Source: Sclerotinia nivalis
Taxonomy: Eukaryota; Ascomycota; Leotiomycetes; Helotiales; Sclerotiniaceae
DNA length: 64,000 nucleotides
Direction: 5' to 3'
Assembly: GCA_029531795.1 (NCBI GenBank)
Contig: JAPEIS010000008.1
Span: forward strand, 496,001-560,000
Part shown: positions 24,783 through 36,305 of the stretch, piece after piece
How positions within the stretch are numbered: the first letter of the stretch is position 1
How the letters are laid out: every line of letters starts with the position of its first letter
Notes under the pieces: model-generated
The model's database searches: none
Told to the model about the DNA's origin: nothing
Seen by the model: the letters and a program-made list of their open reading frames with translations, nothing else
Program-made: the position numbers and the translations under genes

Positions 24783-24945
24783 TATCACGGTGAGGGAAAA
24801 GGTTTGTATAGGTTTGATCTATTGTTGTACTACGAGGAGGAGAAGAAGGTCAAGGAGATGACCTGATTATATAGAAGTGAGTGTATGCATGTGTGCCTAA
24901 GGCACATATAATCACATGCAGGTGAAGGGAAATGAACCCGTAACA
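24783..24945 (-). repeat. Gypsy C 3' LTR (163 bp)
   Basis: On minus it starts TGTTACGGGTTCAT; its far end on plus is TATCACGG, with the terminal TG changed to TA. It aligns without gaps with 31385-31547. Confidence 0.95.
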
Positions 24946-25047
24946 ATACTCCCTCTTCAAGAAATTCATTTGATTCCAAATGGGCATTAAAAAATAAAGA
25001 AAAATAAAGAAAAAATATAGATCTCTTTCCTCAATTAGATCTCTGAA

Positions 25048-25069
25048 CAAAAAAAAAAAAAAAAAAAAA
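25048..25069. repeat. Poly(A) tract on plus, about 21 bp
   Basis: A homopolymer A run in the 3' untranslated region of Gypsy C, between the chromodomain frame and the 3' LTR. On the coding strand it is poly(T). Probably slippage-prone. Confidence 0.9.
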
Positions 25070-25255
25070 CGTATGATATCCCCTAATGATATTATATCTT
25101 TTATTGTTATAACACGTAATATACCTTTAAACAAAGCGAATAATCTTGGTGCGAATGGATCTTTGTAGAGTAAATGTAGCAATCGCGCTGTGTGACTCCG
25201 ATTGCAAATTCTGTGGTTCCAATTGCAATATAGTAGTGTCGGGATGCTTTAGGAT

Positions 25256-25594
25256 CTAAGCTGGCAGCCCTAGCTTCTCTAAATGAAAGCGATGATATTC
25301 GATAAGAACCTTCTCGTTATTCTTTAAGTCATTAGCTGATTGCCAAATTGACGCGTAGTATCTCCATTTGACCAAATAATGATGGCCATCCTCATCGTGA
25401 TTATCTAGAACCCCTTCAAATATCCATTTCTGAACAAACTTATCCTCATCGTCGTCCCGCTCCAAAATTCTATCCTGTGTAGTCAAGGATTCGGACTCGT
25501 TAATCGTTGCTTGAACCGGGAAGTGAGGATTAGTATAAACTGAAAGTAAAAGAAAATGATAGAAAACAGAGAAGATTTTAACGTTTTCAGGCAA
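25256..25594 (-). pseudogene. Gypsy C C-terminal chromodomain
   Basis: A 112-residue open frame. From about residue 55 it reads KWIFEGVLDNHDEDGHHYLV then KWRYYASIWQSANDL and VLIEYHRFHLE, matching a chromodomain: strand, YLVKW strand, W near the loop, and the C-terminal helix. In chromoviruses this domain binds modified histone H3 and directs integration into heterochromatin (family knowledge). It is the C-terminal end of the integrase polyprotein; upstream frames are broken. Confidence 0.85.
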
Positions 25595-25649
25595 TTGAAC
25601 AAGACAAGTACGAAAATAAACTTTGATAATCTTGTAAGGACCGATCCAT

Positions 25650-26700
25650 TTATCATTTAACTTTTTTGTTTTGCGCGAAGTTTTTATATTCTTGGTATTA
25701 ACAAAGACTTTCTAGCCAACCGTATAACGAGATGAGTCAAAGTGGTGGTGGTTAGTATAGTCTTCATAAATGGCAACTGTTTGCTGTGCAAAAGTACGAA
25801 ATTGCTTCAAGATATATTCTATGCGATTTGCAATCCTATTATCTTTAAAGAATTCCCATTTTTGTGTTAGAGTTATATTCAATGGGCAAGGTTTACTAGG
25901 TTCAATGTCTAGGTATAGATTAAAACCGTAATTGATAAAGAAAGGCAAACAACCAGTTGTTTCAGAAACCAAATTATTGGATACAAATTCGGTTAAGGAT
26001 AACCAATCCAATCAATCGTCTTAATGATAGTTAACAAAAGCTCGTAAATACTGCTCCAGAACCGAGTTAATACGTTCAGTTTGATTATCTATTTAAGGAT
26101 GAAAAGCTGAAGAATATTTTAAGGTAATTCCCAATCGTTTCAAAAGTTGTAACCAGAATCCTGATACGAACTACATTCTTCGATCGGAAATGATATTATT
26201 TGGAAATCCATAAAGTATATAGATACAGCTAATAAAAACATCGATTAGCTTTTCTGTCGTTAGCATATATATATCGATGAAATATCTCATTTTGATTAGC
26301 TTACAGATTACCACCAAGATATATTTATAGATAAAATTATAACAAATGCAATCCAAAAGCAATATAATATAGTCGATTGAGATATCAGACTACACACGAA
26401 AAAGGATAGGCAGCGGTTTCAAAAATCCGGGAGGCGCTGATTTGGACGATTTGGTACGAGTACAAAGTTCGCAAGCCTTCATGTAGAACGCGATCTCCAA
26501 ATGCATGTTAGGCCACCAGTATGTACAAGAGACAAGATCGATCGTTTTAGTTCGACCAAGATGGCCGGCAAAACCAGAAGAATGAGTTCGATAGATAATT
26601 TGGAGTTTGAGCTTATCGTCTGATAGAACCCAAATCTTATCCCGATAGTAAATTCTATTATTTTGGACCGAACAATCTTGCATAACAATCCGAAGGGTTT
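25650..26700 (-). pseudogene. Gypsy C integrase zinc-binding head and catalytic core, broken
   Basis: The piece 26683-26390 carries the H2C2 zinc-binding motif: HSSGFAGHLGRTKT ... TYWWPNMHLEI ... MKACELCTRTKSS, with both His and both Cys present. The piece 26362-26171 covers the first part of the core and ends FPNNIISDRRM, containing the second catalytic Asp. After it come GITLKYSSAFHP, a stop at an expected Gln, then IDNQTERINSVLEQYLR with the catalytic Glu. The piece 26011-25712 (DWLSLTEFVSNNLVSETTG, PFFINYGF) completes the core. All three landmarks of the D,D-35-E core are recognisable, but stops separate them. Confidence 0.87.
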
Positions 26701-27148
26701 TATAATACTTTTTTGGTCATTTAATCACCGATAAATCGTTAAAAGTAGAGATAAATTGATTTACGATATCGGACCTAGTATACACTGCATCGATTAAGAC
26801 ATCAATTGGTTAATCGTAAAATGATACTATTATCTCCACTAATGCCAAATTGATATACCCAATTAAATCCTTATAAAGGTCATCATCAAAACAATCCTGA
26901 AAAAGAACAATGTATTCTTGATTCTTTAAACGCTCATCGTTTGAATCAAAGCGATACAGCCGATCTTCGTGTTTTCTATTTAATGCATCTAATCGAATAG
27001 CTTTGTTTCCTAATCGATAAACTATACAGAAATTATATTGAAACAGAAATTTAGATTATCACACTTGCCATTAATTGAGAGCTTTTGTAATCATAAAATA
27101 TTCGAAATTCTTATAATCAATAAAAATCTCAAACTCCTCTTGTAAACC

Positions 27149-27379
27149 TTAAAACTCTGAACGCCATTCTTCCATTGCCTTGATAATAACGAATAGTTCT
27201 TTATCGTAGATCTCATAATTGCATTCCACTACTGTATGCTTAAATGAAAAGTAAACGACTAGACACAAAACGTTATCATCATTGTATTGCAAAAGAACTC
27301 CTCCTGAAACCCAATCGAAAGCATCGGTTTCCAAAACAGTTTTCCGCCTGTAATCAAAGTATATCAAAACCAACGCCAT
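27149..27379 (-). pseudogene. Gypsy C RNase H segment
   Basis: The open 76-residue frame reads [20 protein letters not shown], then [20 protein letters not shown]. These are the first catalytic Asp (ETDAxDW) and the catalytic Glu (YDKEL) of Ty3/Gypsy RNase H. Lies directly downstream of RT on the same strand, as expected. Confidence 0.85.
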
Positions 27380-27699
27380 TGTGAAAGCTCTTTTTAAAGT
27401 GTCAAAAGCCTTTATATGATCTATGATCCAATCCTATATAATATTCTTCCGCAAGAGATCGTTGAAAAAACAACAAATCTTTGAAAAATCTTTTATAAAA
27501 CGTCGATAGAAATTGGCGAAACCAAGAAATCATTGTAAATCTTTTACACATAAAAGCAATTCCCAAGATATAATAACCGTAACCTTTTCTTGATCTATTT
27601 CGATACCTTCAATTGTAATGATAAGATTCAAATACTTTGTCTTCGTAATTTCGAATTTGCATTTATTAATATCAATCTATAATCCAACATCCATTAACT

Positions 27700-28282
27700 T
27701 TTAAACTACTTAACAAACATACTCTTTATACTCTACAAGATTATCGAAATAGATTAGAACATCATCGAGATATACAATGTAATACTTGTCCAACTCATCG
27801 AAAAACATATGATTGATATAATATTAGAACGATGCAGGTACATTGCAAAGATCGAAAGGCATAACCAGAGATTCAAAAAGACCAAAACGAATAATAAATA
27901 CAATTTTCCATTCATCCCCTTTGACAATTCGCAATTTGTTGAACGCTGCAATGATATCAAATTTAATATAAATTTTTGCATTGCAAAGAGCGTCCAGCGT
28001 TTCGCAAACGATAAATAATGAATAACGATTCTTTATAGTAACGTTATTTAATCCTCGATAATCTTGACAAATGCAGACCCCCCCTCCCGGCTTGGCAGCC
28101 AATAGCAAAGGAGAAACGCATCGCAATCTCGATTCCCGAATGAACCCCTTGAAAAGATTATCATCAAACCATTTGCACACCACTACCAACTCTATTAACA
28201 ATAAAGGGCGGTTTTTGAAATAAAATAACTCTTTACCAAACATCAACTCAATTTTGTGATCCCAGATTCGACGAAACAGCAA
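27700..28282 (-). pseudogene. Gypsy C reverse transcriptase
   Basis: The open part 28282-27824 (152 residues) has SPLLLAAKPGGGVCICQDYR, NRYSLF, IKFDIIAAFNKLRI (motif A Asp) and FGLFESLVMPFDL. A frame change follows; at about 27774-27785 YLDD followed by VLIYFDN gives motif C. Catalytic Asp residues are retained although the frame is broken. Confidence 0.88.
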
Positions 28283-28933
28283 TTTATCTGCATAACATAA
28301 AAAAAAAACAGGAAGTTTGTCTTGTAACCATATAGAAAGCCTTTATCGTATTTGATCATCACTAAAGGGAGGTTTGCCAGTTAAAAATTTATCGACATCA
28401 ACCTCAGAGACCTTTCGCAAATAGAGCGGCTTATAACAATCGTATATAAAATCATAAAGTTACAATGGGATTCTAAAAAGCATCTTTATTATATTGTCTT
28501 ACCCTTATAAAATCGATCGAAAATCTCCTTCTGTGAATATCGAAGACAACGTAGCCTATCGCAGATGATCTTGTTCAATAGTTTTCTATACAGCATCCAA
28601 TTCATCCTATATCAATCGGATAACCCGAACATTATCTTATTGACAAAACAAAACAAAGCTAGAAACTTACAACTAATAAATATCATTCATATTTGGGCTT
28701 GTATCTTTGTAAATAGATATAAAGAGTTCCTCAATAGAAAGTAGAGACAAATAGTTTTTTGGATTATAAATAAACCGACATCGACCTGCAATCTTTAAGA
28801 TCGATTTTGGACGTGGATAATTGGGAATCATCTATACTTGATTATTTGGTCCTCCGCAGCGCTTTGTTCGATAATGATTCATACCAAACATCAGACCCTA
28901 CTGAAATTCGAAATCAATAAAAGAATCGTTAGA

Positions 28934-29281
28934 TTATAATATATAACCTTCATTTAATATCTCTTCAATAAAAGGTTTTTTATAAAAAGTTCTTTTAAAA
29001 ATAGAAAACGTTTGAATAGATGAACAATCGATATCGTCCTTTGGACAATCCTCGATATATAGAGAACGATATTTATAAACTGTACATTTAGTTTTTATAT
29101 CAGAATCGATAAGGAATTTATTTAAAGATTCGATAGCATCAACGATTTGTTGTAGAGTAATTTTTGTTAGATCCTCTTGTTCCTTGATCGGAAATAGGAT
29201 CGTTGATATAATAACTAACTCTAAATCATAATACATCAAACAATTGGAAGTACAATAATTTGAAAAGAATGTTAAACTCAT
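28934..29281 (-). pseudogene. Gypsy C linker between protease and RT
   Basis: A 115-residue open frame lying between the protease and RT of element C. It contains TLQQIVDAIESLNKFLIDSD and CPKDDIDCSS. No domain is recognised; its position says it is polyprotein linker or the end of protease. Confidence 0.5.
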
Positions 29282-29374
29282 TTCCGTTCAATTGATAATA
29301 GGATTATAATACTATAATCATAGTAAACCAAAGATTAACAATATCTCTGATGAAAGTTAAGTAATATAAAAAGA

Positions 29375-29662
29375 TCAATACTCATAATAATCCCCTATAA
29401 CAATTTCCATCACAAAATATTCTGTAATTCTGTCGGCGACCTTTTCATCGGTAAATCGGAGTTCGCGAAAATGAAGTAAAAGTTGTATTTCGATATTATA
29501 TTTGAAAGCAAAAGAACGATCAGTAAAAGCTTCTCTAGAGTATTCATTATCAATAAAACTTATAACAGTAAAAGGATTTTCATACACAGGGAATATAATG
29601 GTTTTAACAAATAGAGATTTATTATTTATAAAGTTGAACTGTAATGGCTTATCTCTATCCAT
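29375..29662 (-). pseudogene. Gypsy C aspartic protease
   Basis: A 95-residue open frame reads PFTVISFIDNEYSREAFTDR, then SFAFKYNIEIQLLLHFRELR. The retropepsin active site (Asp-Ser/Thr-Gly) corresponds to Asp-Asn-Glu here, so the nucleophilic Asp is kept and the next two residues are lost. Followed by RITEYFVMEIVIGDY, the flap-side region. Processing of the polyprotein would fail in this copy. Confidence 0.75.
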
Positions 29663-29819
29663 TCCTCGATTTACTTTTTTGCCCTTAATATTCCTTTACG
29701 AGCGATTTTTCGTAAAGGTTAATCTTTTCCCTGTTCGGGATTTTCCTTGATTGAATTGAGTATAGAGATAACCTTCTTTGGTTTGATATAGTTTTACTAT
29801 TGTATCTGATTCAGATATT

Positions 29820-31104
29820 ATTAGCTTTGTACCCAATTACCAGTATATCCTCCTCGAAATCCATTGCGATTATTATTAAACCTATTGGCGTTTCGAAAAG
29901 CCGGAATGGTAACATATTGATCGAGGGCCAGATTAGTTGAAGCAACGGTATTGCGATTGGAAAAGATATTAACAAGAATTTGTTTGCCAGAAAAAAGATT
30001 ATCATTAACGTTATAAATAACATGACAATCAATCTAAAGATAATCGATTCTACCATAACAATTACAAGAAACCATAGAATTAAATTTCTTTTTCTTATTT
30101 TACAAACCCTTTTTCTGTTGTCCTTTTTGTTTCATTGTATCGAAGTCTATAGGGTCACTATTAGCAATAAATACTTTACCAGAATTTTTGTTATAATACT
30201 CAGCGTTATGAAGATTCTAATTCTAAATAGAGAATTTCTTTTGTTAACCATCAACATTATCGGCCGTATAAAGATTCGAATTATTAATAACCAAAGTTCG
30301 AAAAGGAACCGTAATCTTTTATTTCATTGTATTAACAATCTCGCAATCAGATTTATAACAAGAATTAGCAAAATGAAACAATATAGAAAAAAAAACCGAA
30401 AAGAATTCCTTTGGATCTATAAAAAGCTTATCGAATTTGAACAAGGCTTCTCTTTCGATATCCACAGAGATATATAATTTGTCCAATTTGATTAAAAACG
30501 AAACAGCAAAATCGAAACAAATAAGATCGTCAACAAATCTAATGATATCTGTAATACATTCTTGTTATGTTTGATTATCAAAAAGATTAATAGTATAACT
30601 AATCTTCTTTTATTCGAAAACAAAAAGTTGTAAATCGATTATTTAATAAAATTGCAAATCCAACTTCCAGAATTGATAATCCTTTTGTCGAACAAGAATA
30701 TTAAATCTTTCGCCTTTAAAAACAAACAGGTCCTTCTGAGTTTGATAGAGAATGATCGGTTTCTAACTAATAACAGCATCATCGACATCCAGCTGAACTT
30801 GCTTGCTAGCTAAAGTACAAAAAAGCTTAACGTTTTCCGCTTTGAATTCCTCGATTTTATTTGTTTAAATAACAATATAAATAACTTGAATAATAAAACG
30901 ATCTTCGATAAAAAAAAAAACATAATTCAGATAAACAATTTGTTCGTTAAAACCAACAACAAAGTTTGGTATCACTAAAACATTCAATTCTGCTAGGATT
31001 TGTATAATAATAGACCATTAACCGAAGACTCGTTGGATTTCGGTACAAATTCCTTCGATAGAAGTAGGAGTCGCACTATCAACGGATATAAAACCGGAAA
31101 CCAT
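29820..31104 (-). pseudogene. Gypsy C Gag, broken
   Basis: The Gag frame probably starts at the ATG complementary to 31102-31104, about 280 bp inside the 5' LTR: MVSGFISVDSATPTSIEGIC. It runs through several stops to a C-terminus near 29820 rich in Asn, Arg and Gly (FRNANRFNNNRNGFRGGYTG). No CCHC knuckle is visible; some fungal Gypsy Gags end in such basic Gly/Asn tails. The stops are mainly at expected Trp/Gln codons. Confidence 0.65.
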
Positions 31105-31384
31105 TGTAAAAAGAATTATAATTGCACAAAATAATTGATAGGGAATTTGCGATTACACAAAAGCAATCAAAAACAGACACAGAAGCCTACAAATAAATAC
31201 AATCGTATAAAAGCAATCAGGGATCAAAAGCTGTACAAAAGCAAATAAGAAACGCGATTGTACAAAAACAGACGAATTACGATAACGCAAAAGCAATCGA
31301 AAACAGATACAAAAACCTGCAGATGATTTGGCAAGGCCAAATCATTTCGTAAAGTAACGGAGCCTTTGAAAAAGTAGTACAAAT

Positions 31385-31547
31385 TATTACAATGAAGGAA
31401 AAGGTTTATATAGATTTGATCTATTGTTGTACTACGAGGAGGAGAAGAAGGTCAAGGAGATGACCTGACTATATAGAAGTGAGTGTATGCATGTATGCCT
31501 AAGGCACACATGATCACGTGCAGGTGAAGGGAGATGAACCCGTAACA
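31385..31547 (-). repeat. Gypsy C 5' LTR (163 bp)
   Basis: Direct repeat of 24783-24945 with a few C/T and G/A differences. On plus it ends CCCGTAACA followed by CAGAG. Confidence 0.95.
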
Positions 31548-31552
31548 CAGAG

Positions 31553-32290
31553 GTACAATTAATAAGATTCAGGTTTTGAATAGTAATACAGAGCAATAGG
31601 ACGATTGGACTACGATCGGAGCCGGTCGGTTCCATTAAATACAAACAACGATTCTTCAATATTTATACGAAAATAACGAATACGTCGGTACTATCTATAG
31701 AAAGCTCAACAATAACAATCTAATTCTTCAGTTCACTTGATAAGGTTTATTCTAACAGGATAACCAGAGTACCATTGTTATCGACTATCCCGGCTTCCAA
31801 TGCTAGTTTTTGGAATTCAGTATAGAAGATATAGAATAATTGATTCCTCTATCTCAAATTGATCAAAAGTTTCCGGATTTCGATTCACTTGTTCTGGTTT
31901 TTATAAACTCTTTCCAGTATTTATAATAGATCCTTATAATCAGTAAATTTAACAAATTGTCCTTTGATATTATACAATCGAATTTATACAATAACAAATC
32001 CAATTAATCTTCCAATTATATAAATCAAACAGAAATACAGAAAAGTAAAGCGATTGGAATTGACATACATTTTATTCTATATTTGATCAACAAATCAATC
32101 AAGATCGATTTTTATTTCATCAAACGATATAAAATTAGATATCTTCTCATTCAATTAAAACTTCAACAGAATAAAAACGGCAACTGGAATCGTAACAGAA
32201 ATCAAAAACGAAAAATCGATCAGATCGATAGAAATTGAAACAAACAAAACGATAAAAATAAAATAAAATTGAATTAGATAGATAATCAAC
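31553..32290 (-). pseudogene. Gypsy B Gag, right-hand part
   Basis: It is colinear with the Gag of A at 14890-15612. The region holding the Gag core in A is full of stops here, and mutations on plus are mostly G to A, giving A-rich runs. Its continuation, with zinc knuckle and protease, lies on the other side of Gypsy C at 24353-24777. Confidence 0.75.
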
Positions 32291-32555
32291 CTATTGTTCT
32301 TCTCTCTTCATTATATAAATACAGTTTTCTCGACTTACAAATCGAAAATAAACTTTTGAATTACGGATTACAAATCAATCACTTCTGCCTCCACTTTTAT
32401 ATTGAATTTGTAAAAGGAAATGAAATAATAATACTAGATTATAATATTACTAACTACAACAATAGCGAATTCTTCAAGGAAACCAGACTGGCTAGGCAAA
32501 TGCAAACGGGACAACATCGTAGAAGTATTGATACAGATAAATAGAAGCTATATAA

Positions 32556-32768
32556 TATTACAAAAACAACAAATAGAATAACAAAAATCATTTTTATTAA
32601 TAAGATATAACTCGAAAAGCTACGTTTCTACAAAAAGAACAATTCCTTAAATACATTTATATATAACGCTAACCTCGACCGGGGCTAGTCTACACTTATC
32701 CAAGATCCGACTCTTATGGGTCGGAACCCGAGCGGTCTCCGTATATCGTATACGGGGACCCCGTGACA
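32556..32768 (-). repeat. Gypsy B 5' LTR (213 bp)
   Basis: It aligns over 213 bp with the LTRs of A. The first half on plus has many G-to-A changes; the last 70 bp (AACCCGAGCGGTC ... CCCCGTGACA) are almost unchanged. It is followed directly by Copia 2 integrase sequence. Confidence 0.92.
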
Positions 32769-33833
32769 TAGTATATCTAAAATGTAACCCACCAAACACC
32801 TAATATATATTCGAGAATTGATTTTGTACTATCTTCTATTGAATCCAGTCTTTCTGTTCTTATTTAAAGGATAGACTCTGTATTTGTATCTATAGATCTT
32901 ATTTCAATTGAAATGAAGATCATTAGATATTTTCTTTACGAGTAAAAAATTGTCTTTGTAGAGATAATCACGGAATTATATATCGAGTATCTCATTTAGA
33001 GATTTGAAGGATTTAGCTTTCAAATGGTTTATATTATACAAGTAAATTGTAATTTGTATTATTTCTATCTATAATTTGTTTACTAAATCCGATATAATCT
33101 TTATTTTGATCTATTTGATGATTATTTTTTGTTCTGTATATTCTGATCCTTTATTGAATTCGTATATATAAAAAAGGGATAATTCAAATTCAATACCTTC
33201 TTGTTTAATTTATTTCTCAAAGAGTATATCTCTTATAATCTTAATAACAAATATATCGTTATTCTATTTGATCTTTACAATTGTTAGATTGTATTTATAA
33301 TAAATCCAAATAAAGAAGTTTTGTATAATAGAAAACATTTCATTGTAGATCTTCCTGTAGAAAGGATATGAAAAGATTTTGTTATTGTATATATTTTTGA
33401 TTATAAAAAACTATAATATATTTATATACCCTTTGTCGAAATCAAAAAGATTTCATTGGATTTTGTAGAATGATCAAAGCAATTAACAATCATTTGATAT
33501 ATGAAAGATGATCTGTTTTGTATAGATACAAGTATAATCTGTATATTCGATACAAGTGATACCTTTTATCTTGATGTTTTATATTGTAAATATTAGATAT
33601 TCGAATATTTTCTTTTCTAGATATCCAGAGTGTTTATATTATAATTCATTTATATCCTTTTTAGAAAGAGATGGATTACGAGATCGATAGAATGCTTTAT
33701 TGATTTTACGATTTATTGTTGGATATATCAAAGAAGAGTTGTTTATAGAAATAAATAAGAGAATGTTTGAATAGGTTGAAAATGGTTTGTATTCTAAGAA
33801 TATAAGATTTTCAGTACAAGTATATTTAATCAT
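32769..33833 (-). pseudogene. Copia 2 gag-pre-integrase and integrase, truncated by Gypsy B
   Basis: The open piece 33833-33639 reads LIFLEYKPFSTYSN and SSLIYPTINRKINKAFYRSR, the segment before the gag-pre-integrase zinc site in fungal Copia polyproteins. Further on, broken frames give EYTEQK, ITIYLYNINHLKAKSFKSLN and, next to the LTR, NSRIYIRCLVGYILD, which corresponds to the RAHIGYLVGYDST-like end of the integrase region. The match stops exactly at 32769 where the LTR of Gypsy B begins. Confidence 0.68.
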
Positions 33834-33887
33834 TATAATACTATTTGAAAGATCTCTTTTATAGAGAGTACAATTATATTCTGAATA

Positions 33888-34521
33888 TTATATATTAGTT
33901 TTCAACAATCGAGTCTTCGAGATGATATTGATATGGAAACCAGGGATTAGTGTTATATCGTTTAGAACAAAATCATTATTAGAGTGATTTTCTTTTTCGA
34001 TAATTCCTTTGATTGTATAGATACTATAGTCCAGAACTTGAAAGAATATAATTTCTACTTTTACAAAATCATTAAGATTAAATGGTATATATCGATGATT
34101 ATTTATAAGAGAGATATTGTTTACGATATATATAGTTGTCGGTACGACTCTGTGCTTGTCGTATCCGATAGAATTGATCAAAACGTTTATGATCGTATTG
34201 AGGTTATTCACAAAAGAGATTCCCGTGAGGGCGTTTGGACTGCTACGCAATTGACCCCTAAATTAAAGATTATATTGCGCATCAAGGTTCGAAAGAACCA
34301 TTGAGTGCGAATGGCCTCAATATAGAAGCCTTCGCTTAAGTGAGGATCACATGCTTTAAGAGCACGTGATTACCAACAATAGTATTATAGTTATCGAGTA
34401 GGGTATTATTGGAGAGGTGGTGAACTTTTATAATAATAGTATAGACTTTTGTTTGATTGATATAAGTATTAAGGATAGCAATATTGAATAGAATTTCGGA
34501 AGGGTTTATACTTGATTTCAT
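33888..34521 (-). pseudogene. Copia 2 protease, split by a solo LTR
   Basis: Upstream piece (34521 to about 34384) reads KVHHLSNNTLLDNYNTIV, the stretch after the Copia protease active site (H-x-C-N pattern with Cys changed). Downstream piece (34136-33888) reads QVLDYSIYTIKG and NDFVLNDITLIPGFHINIIS, the conserved LxPGFHxNxIS end of Copia protease. Between them lies a 242-bp solo LTR with a 5-bp target duplication, so the two pieces were once contiguous. Confidence 0.75.
34137..34378 (-). repeat. Solo LTR of the Copia 1 family, target duplication ATAGT
   Basis: 242 bp, beginning TGTCGGTACGAC and ending GATTACCAACA on plus. ATAGT occurs immediately on both sides (34132-34136 and 34379-34383). 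It matches 2473-2714 across its full length but is less mutated, so it is probably a younger insertion. It sits in the Copia 2 protease. Confidence 0.93.
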
Positions 34522-34739
34522 TTATCCTTTTTTAATCCATTCAATATATAGATACTTTTATAATTGTGAATTAATTCGATCTCTAATTATCTTTAATTCG
34601 GATTCGATATAATACTATCTGGGCATTGTATCTGTTTTGTCAATAAGTATTAACTTTATAATTCAATAATTGCTTATATAATGCCGATGCCCTAAATTAT
34701 TCTTTCAATCGATTTCTGTCTTGTAAGGATATATTCAGG

Positions 34740-35951
34740 TTTTATTAGTATCCGAATTACTTTTAATTGATCCCCTTTTTATTCTTTTTGGACTTTTTAT
34801 TGTTTTGAGAAGAGTTAAAAATAAAGTACATATCTTTTTTGGTTTTAAAAGTTATCGAATCTTGATAAACTAATCCTTCAAAGATATCTCCGAATTGTTG
34901 AAATGAAAGATTAAGTAATCCGAATTGATTATTCATCTCGATTTGTATAATCATAGTATTTGCCCAGATTGGGAATAACCTAGCACCAACCGCTTACAGA
35001 AATACAATAATAGCTACTTTATTCTGAACCTTAGCTATCTTATATAAAAAAGCTTTGGTATAAGCTATAATCCAATCCTTGTGCCATTTGATAAGATCGA
35101 TTCTGCTGAGCGACATTTGCACTAGTATAGATCGATATTTATATAGTATTATCATTTTGGTAATGGTTATTGTTGAAACGAGTTTCCGTTTGAACAATAA
35201 GATGATTGTTTTGAATGGAAAAGATGTAATACTTTTGTTACAAATAAAAAACTCCAAAAGATAAACTTAGTTTATAATTGATTCAATTCATTTATATATA
35301 TTTCGAAAAACTTTGTGATTCTGAATATATTTATACTAACAGTATTGATATTCTGTTTGAAGAGCACTAAATTCGGCTACGATATTTTGAAACATTACAG
35401 AAAAGGAAATAATAAATCGAACTGGTATAGATCCCGATATATTTCCGTTGGAATTCTTTATATCAATATCTCCATTTGTATCTTCCCAGGTCTGGATTGC
35501 TGCAAGGTATTCCAAGAATTCCTGTCGGTATCGATTTTGATTAGTTTAATCGTATTTAGCCTGAAAATTGACAATAGAAGATAGAATTAATAGTTTAATG
35601 AATAGCCAATCGATCTATAAAGTAGTTGATTTATTTGTCAGATCGAAACTAAAAATAGTTCCGTTTGAAATGGATACGAAAGGATCGTTATCTGAATCGA
35701 TTAGTTCTCAGATTTCAATAACTAAATACTTATTTTGTAAACGGAGATATCATTTTAGCTATTGAGTACGAATAACAAAAAGAAAAGAATCAGATTGATC
35801 TTTCGTTATATTGAAAAATAACAAGAAAGAGATATAGGATAATTGGACTTTATAATAAAAAAAGGAATGAAATAAAGAAGAGCGATCCTTTACGAATTGA
35901 ATAATTATATAATAGAAGTTTGAACAGATTAAAAGCTATTAGACTTATAAC
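34740..35951 (-). pseudogene. Copia 2 Gag, inner copy
   Basis: Open pieces 35257-34994 (IILYKYRSILVQMSLSRIDL, KWHKDWIIAYTKAFLYKIA) and 34954-34763 (MIIQIEMNNQFGLLNLSFQQ, FGDIFEGLVYQDS) follow one another on minus and are typical of Copia Gag, which is helical with conserved Trp residues. A basic Lys/Asn tail (NNKKSKKNKK) ends it. It lies directly inside the LTR 35952-36305. Confidence 0.65.
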
Positions 35952-36305
35952 TATCACGAGATAATACAATAACAGAATATATTGAAGAGATCGAAGAGAA
36001 GATAATTGAAGTGATAGAGTTAAATGTATATTGAATGAAAACTGTATTAAATAACTTGCCCTCGATTTTAAGAATCGTAAATGGTATATATAGATTTAAT
36101 GAAAGCTAGTTAGCTGATGAGAAGTATCAATTAGGCTAGACTTCGATCTGTATGATATCAGGAGAGGGTTGACGATAGTAAGGATCGACAAGGTCTAGAA
36201 GGGCCTGATAACTAATGTAAAATGAGGGGTATAATGATCATAGAGGATGTGGTGATCGTAGATCACCATTCATATGAATCAGGAATCATGTGATTACCCG
36301 TGACA
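35952..36305 (-). repeat. Copia 2 LTR, inner (354 bp)
   Basis: On plus it begins TATCACGAGATA and ends GATTACCCGTGACA. It matches 37536-37876 and 45563-45921. It separates two copies of the gag region. Confidence 0.9.

Larger units (their letters stand above)
24778..31552 (-). mobile_element. Gypsy C: chromodomain-containing Ty3/Gypsy, nested in Gypsy B
   Basis: Two 163-bp LTRs (24783-24945, 31385-31547) are flanked by CAGAG on both sides (24778-24782 and 31548-31552). On minus the internal order is gag, protease, RT, RNase H, integrase, chromodomain: a chromovirus. A polypurine tract (AAGAGGGAG on minus, 24949-24957) lies just before the 3' LTR. Removing C and one CAGAG restores colinearity of B with A at the site where A has TAGGG. 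C is less degraded than B, but stops remain at expected Gln codons (e.g. an HP-stop-IDNQTER segment in the integrase). Confidence 0.95.
20360..32768 (-). mobile_element. Gypsy B: second copy of the Gypsy A family, split by Gypsy C
   Basis: It is the same family as A: 213-bp LTRs at 20360-20572 and 32556-32768 and colinear internal sequence. It is interrupted in its gag region by Gypsy C (24783-31547); the join matches A at about 14890, where A reads without interruption. Its outer flanks are GAATC (left) and TAGTA (right), which do not match, unlike A. The right flank continues into the Copia 2 integrase frame. B is more damaged than A throughout. Confidence 0.88.

Noticed and set aside
29980..30477. 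Plus-strand 165-residue frame
   Set aside because: It lies opposite the Gypsy C Gag; Lys/Asn/Ile-rich composition and no family match make it an antisense shadow.
34336..34521. Separate small gene on minus
   Set aside because: It is the upstream half of the Copia 2 protease plus LTR bases, broken by the solo LTR insertion.
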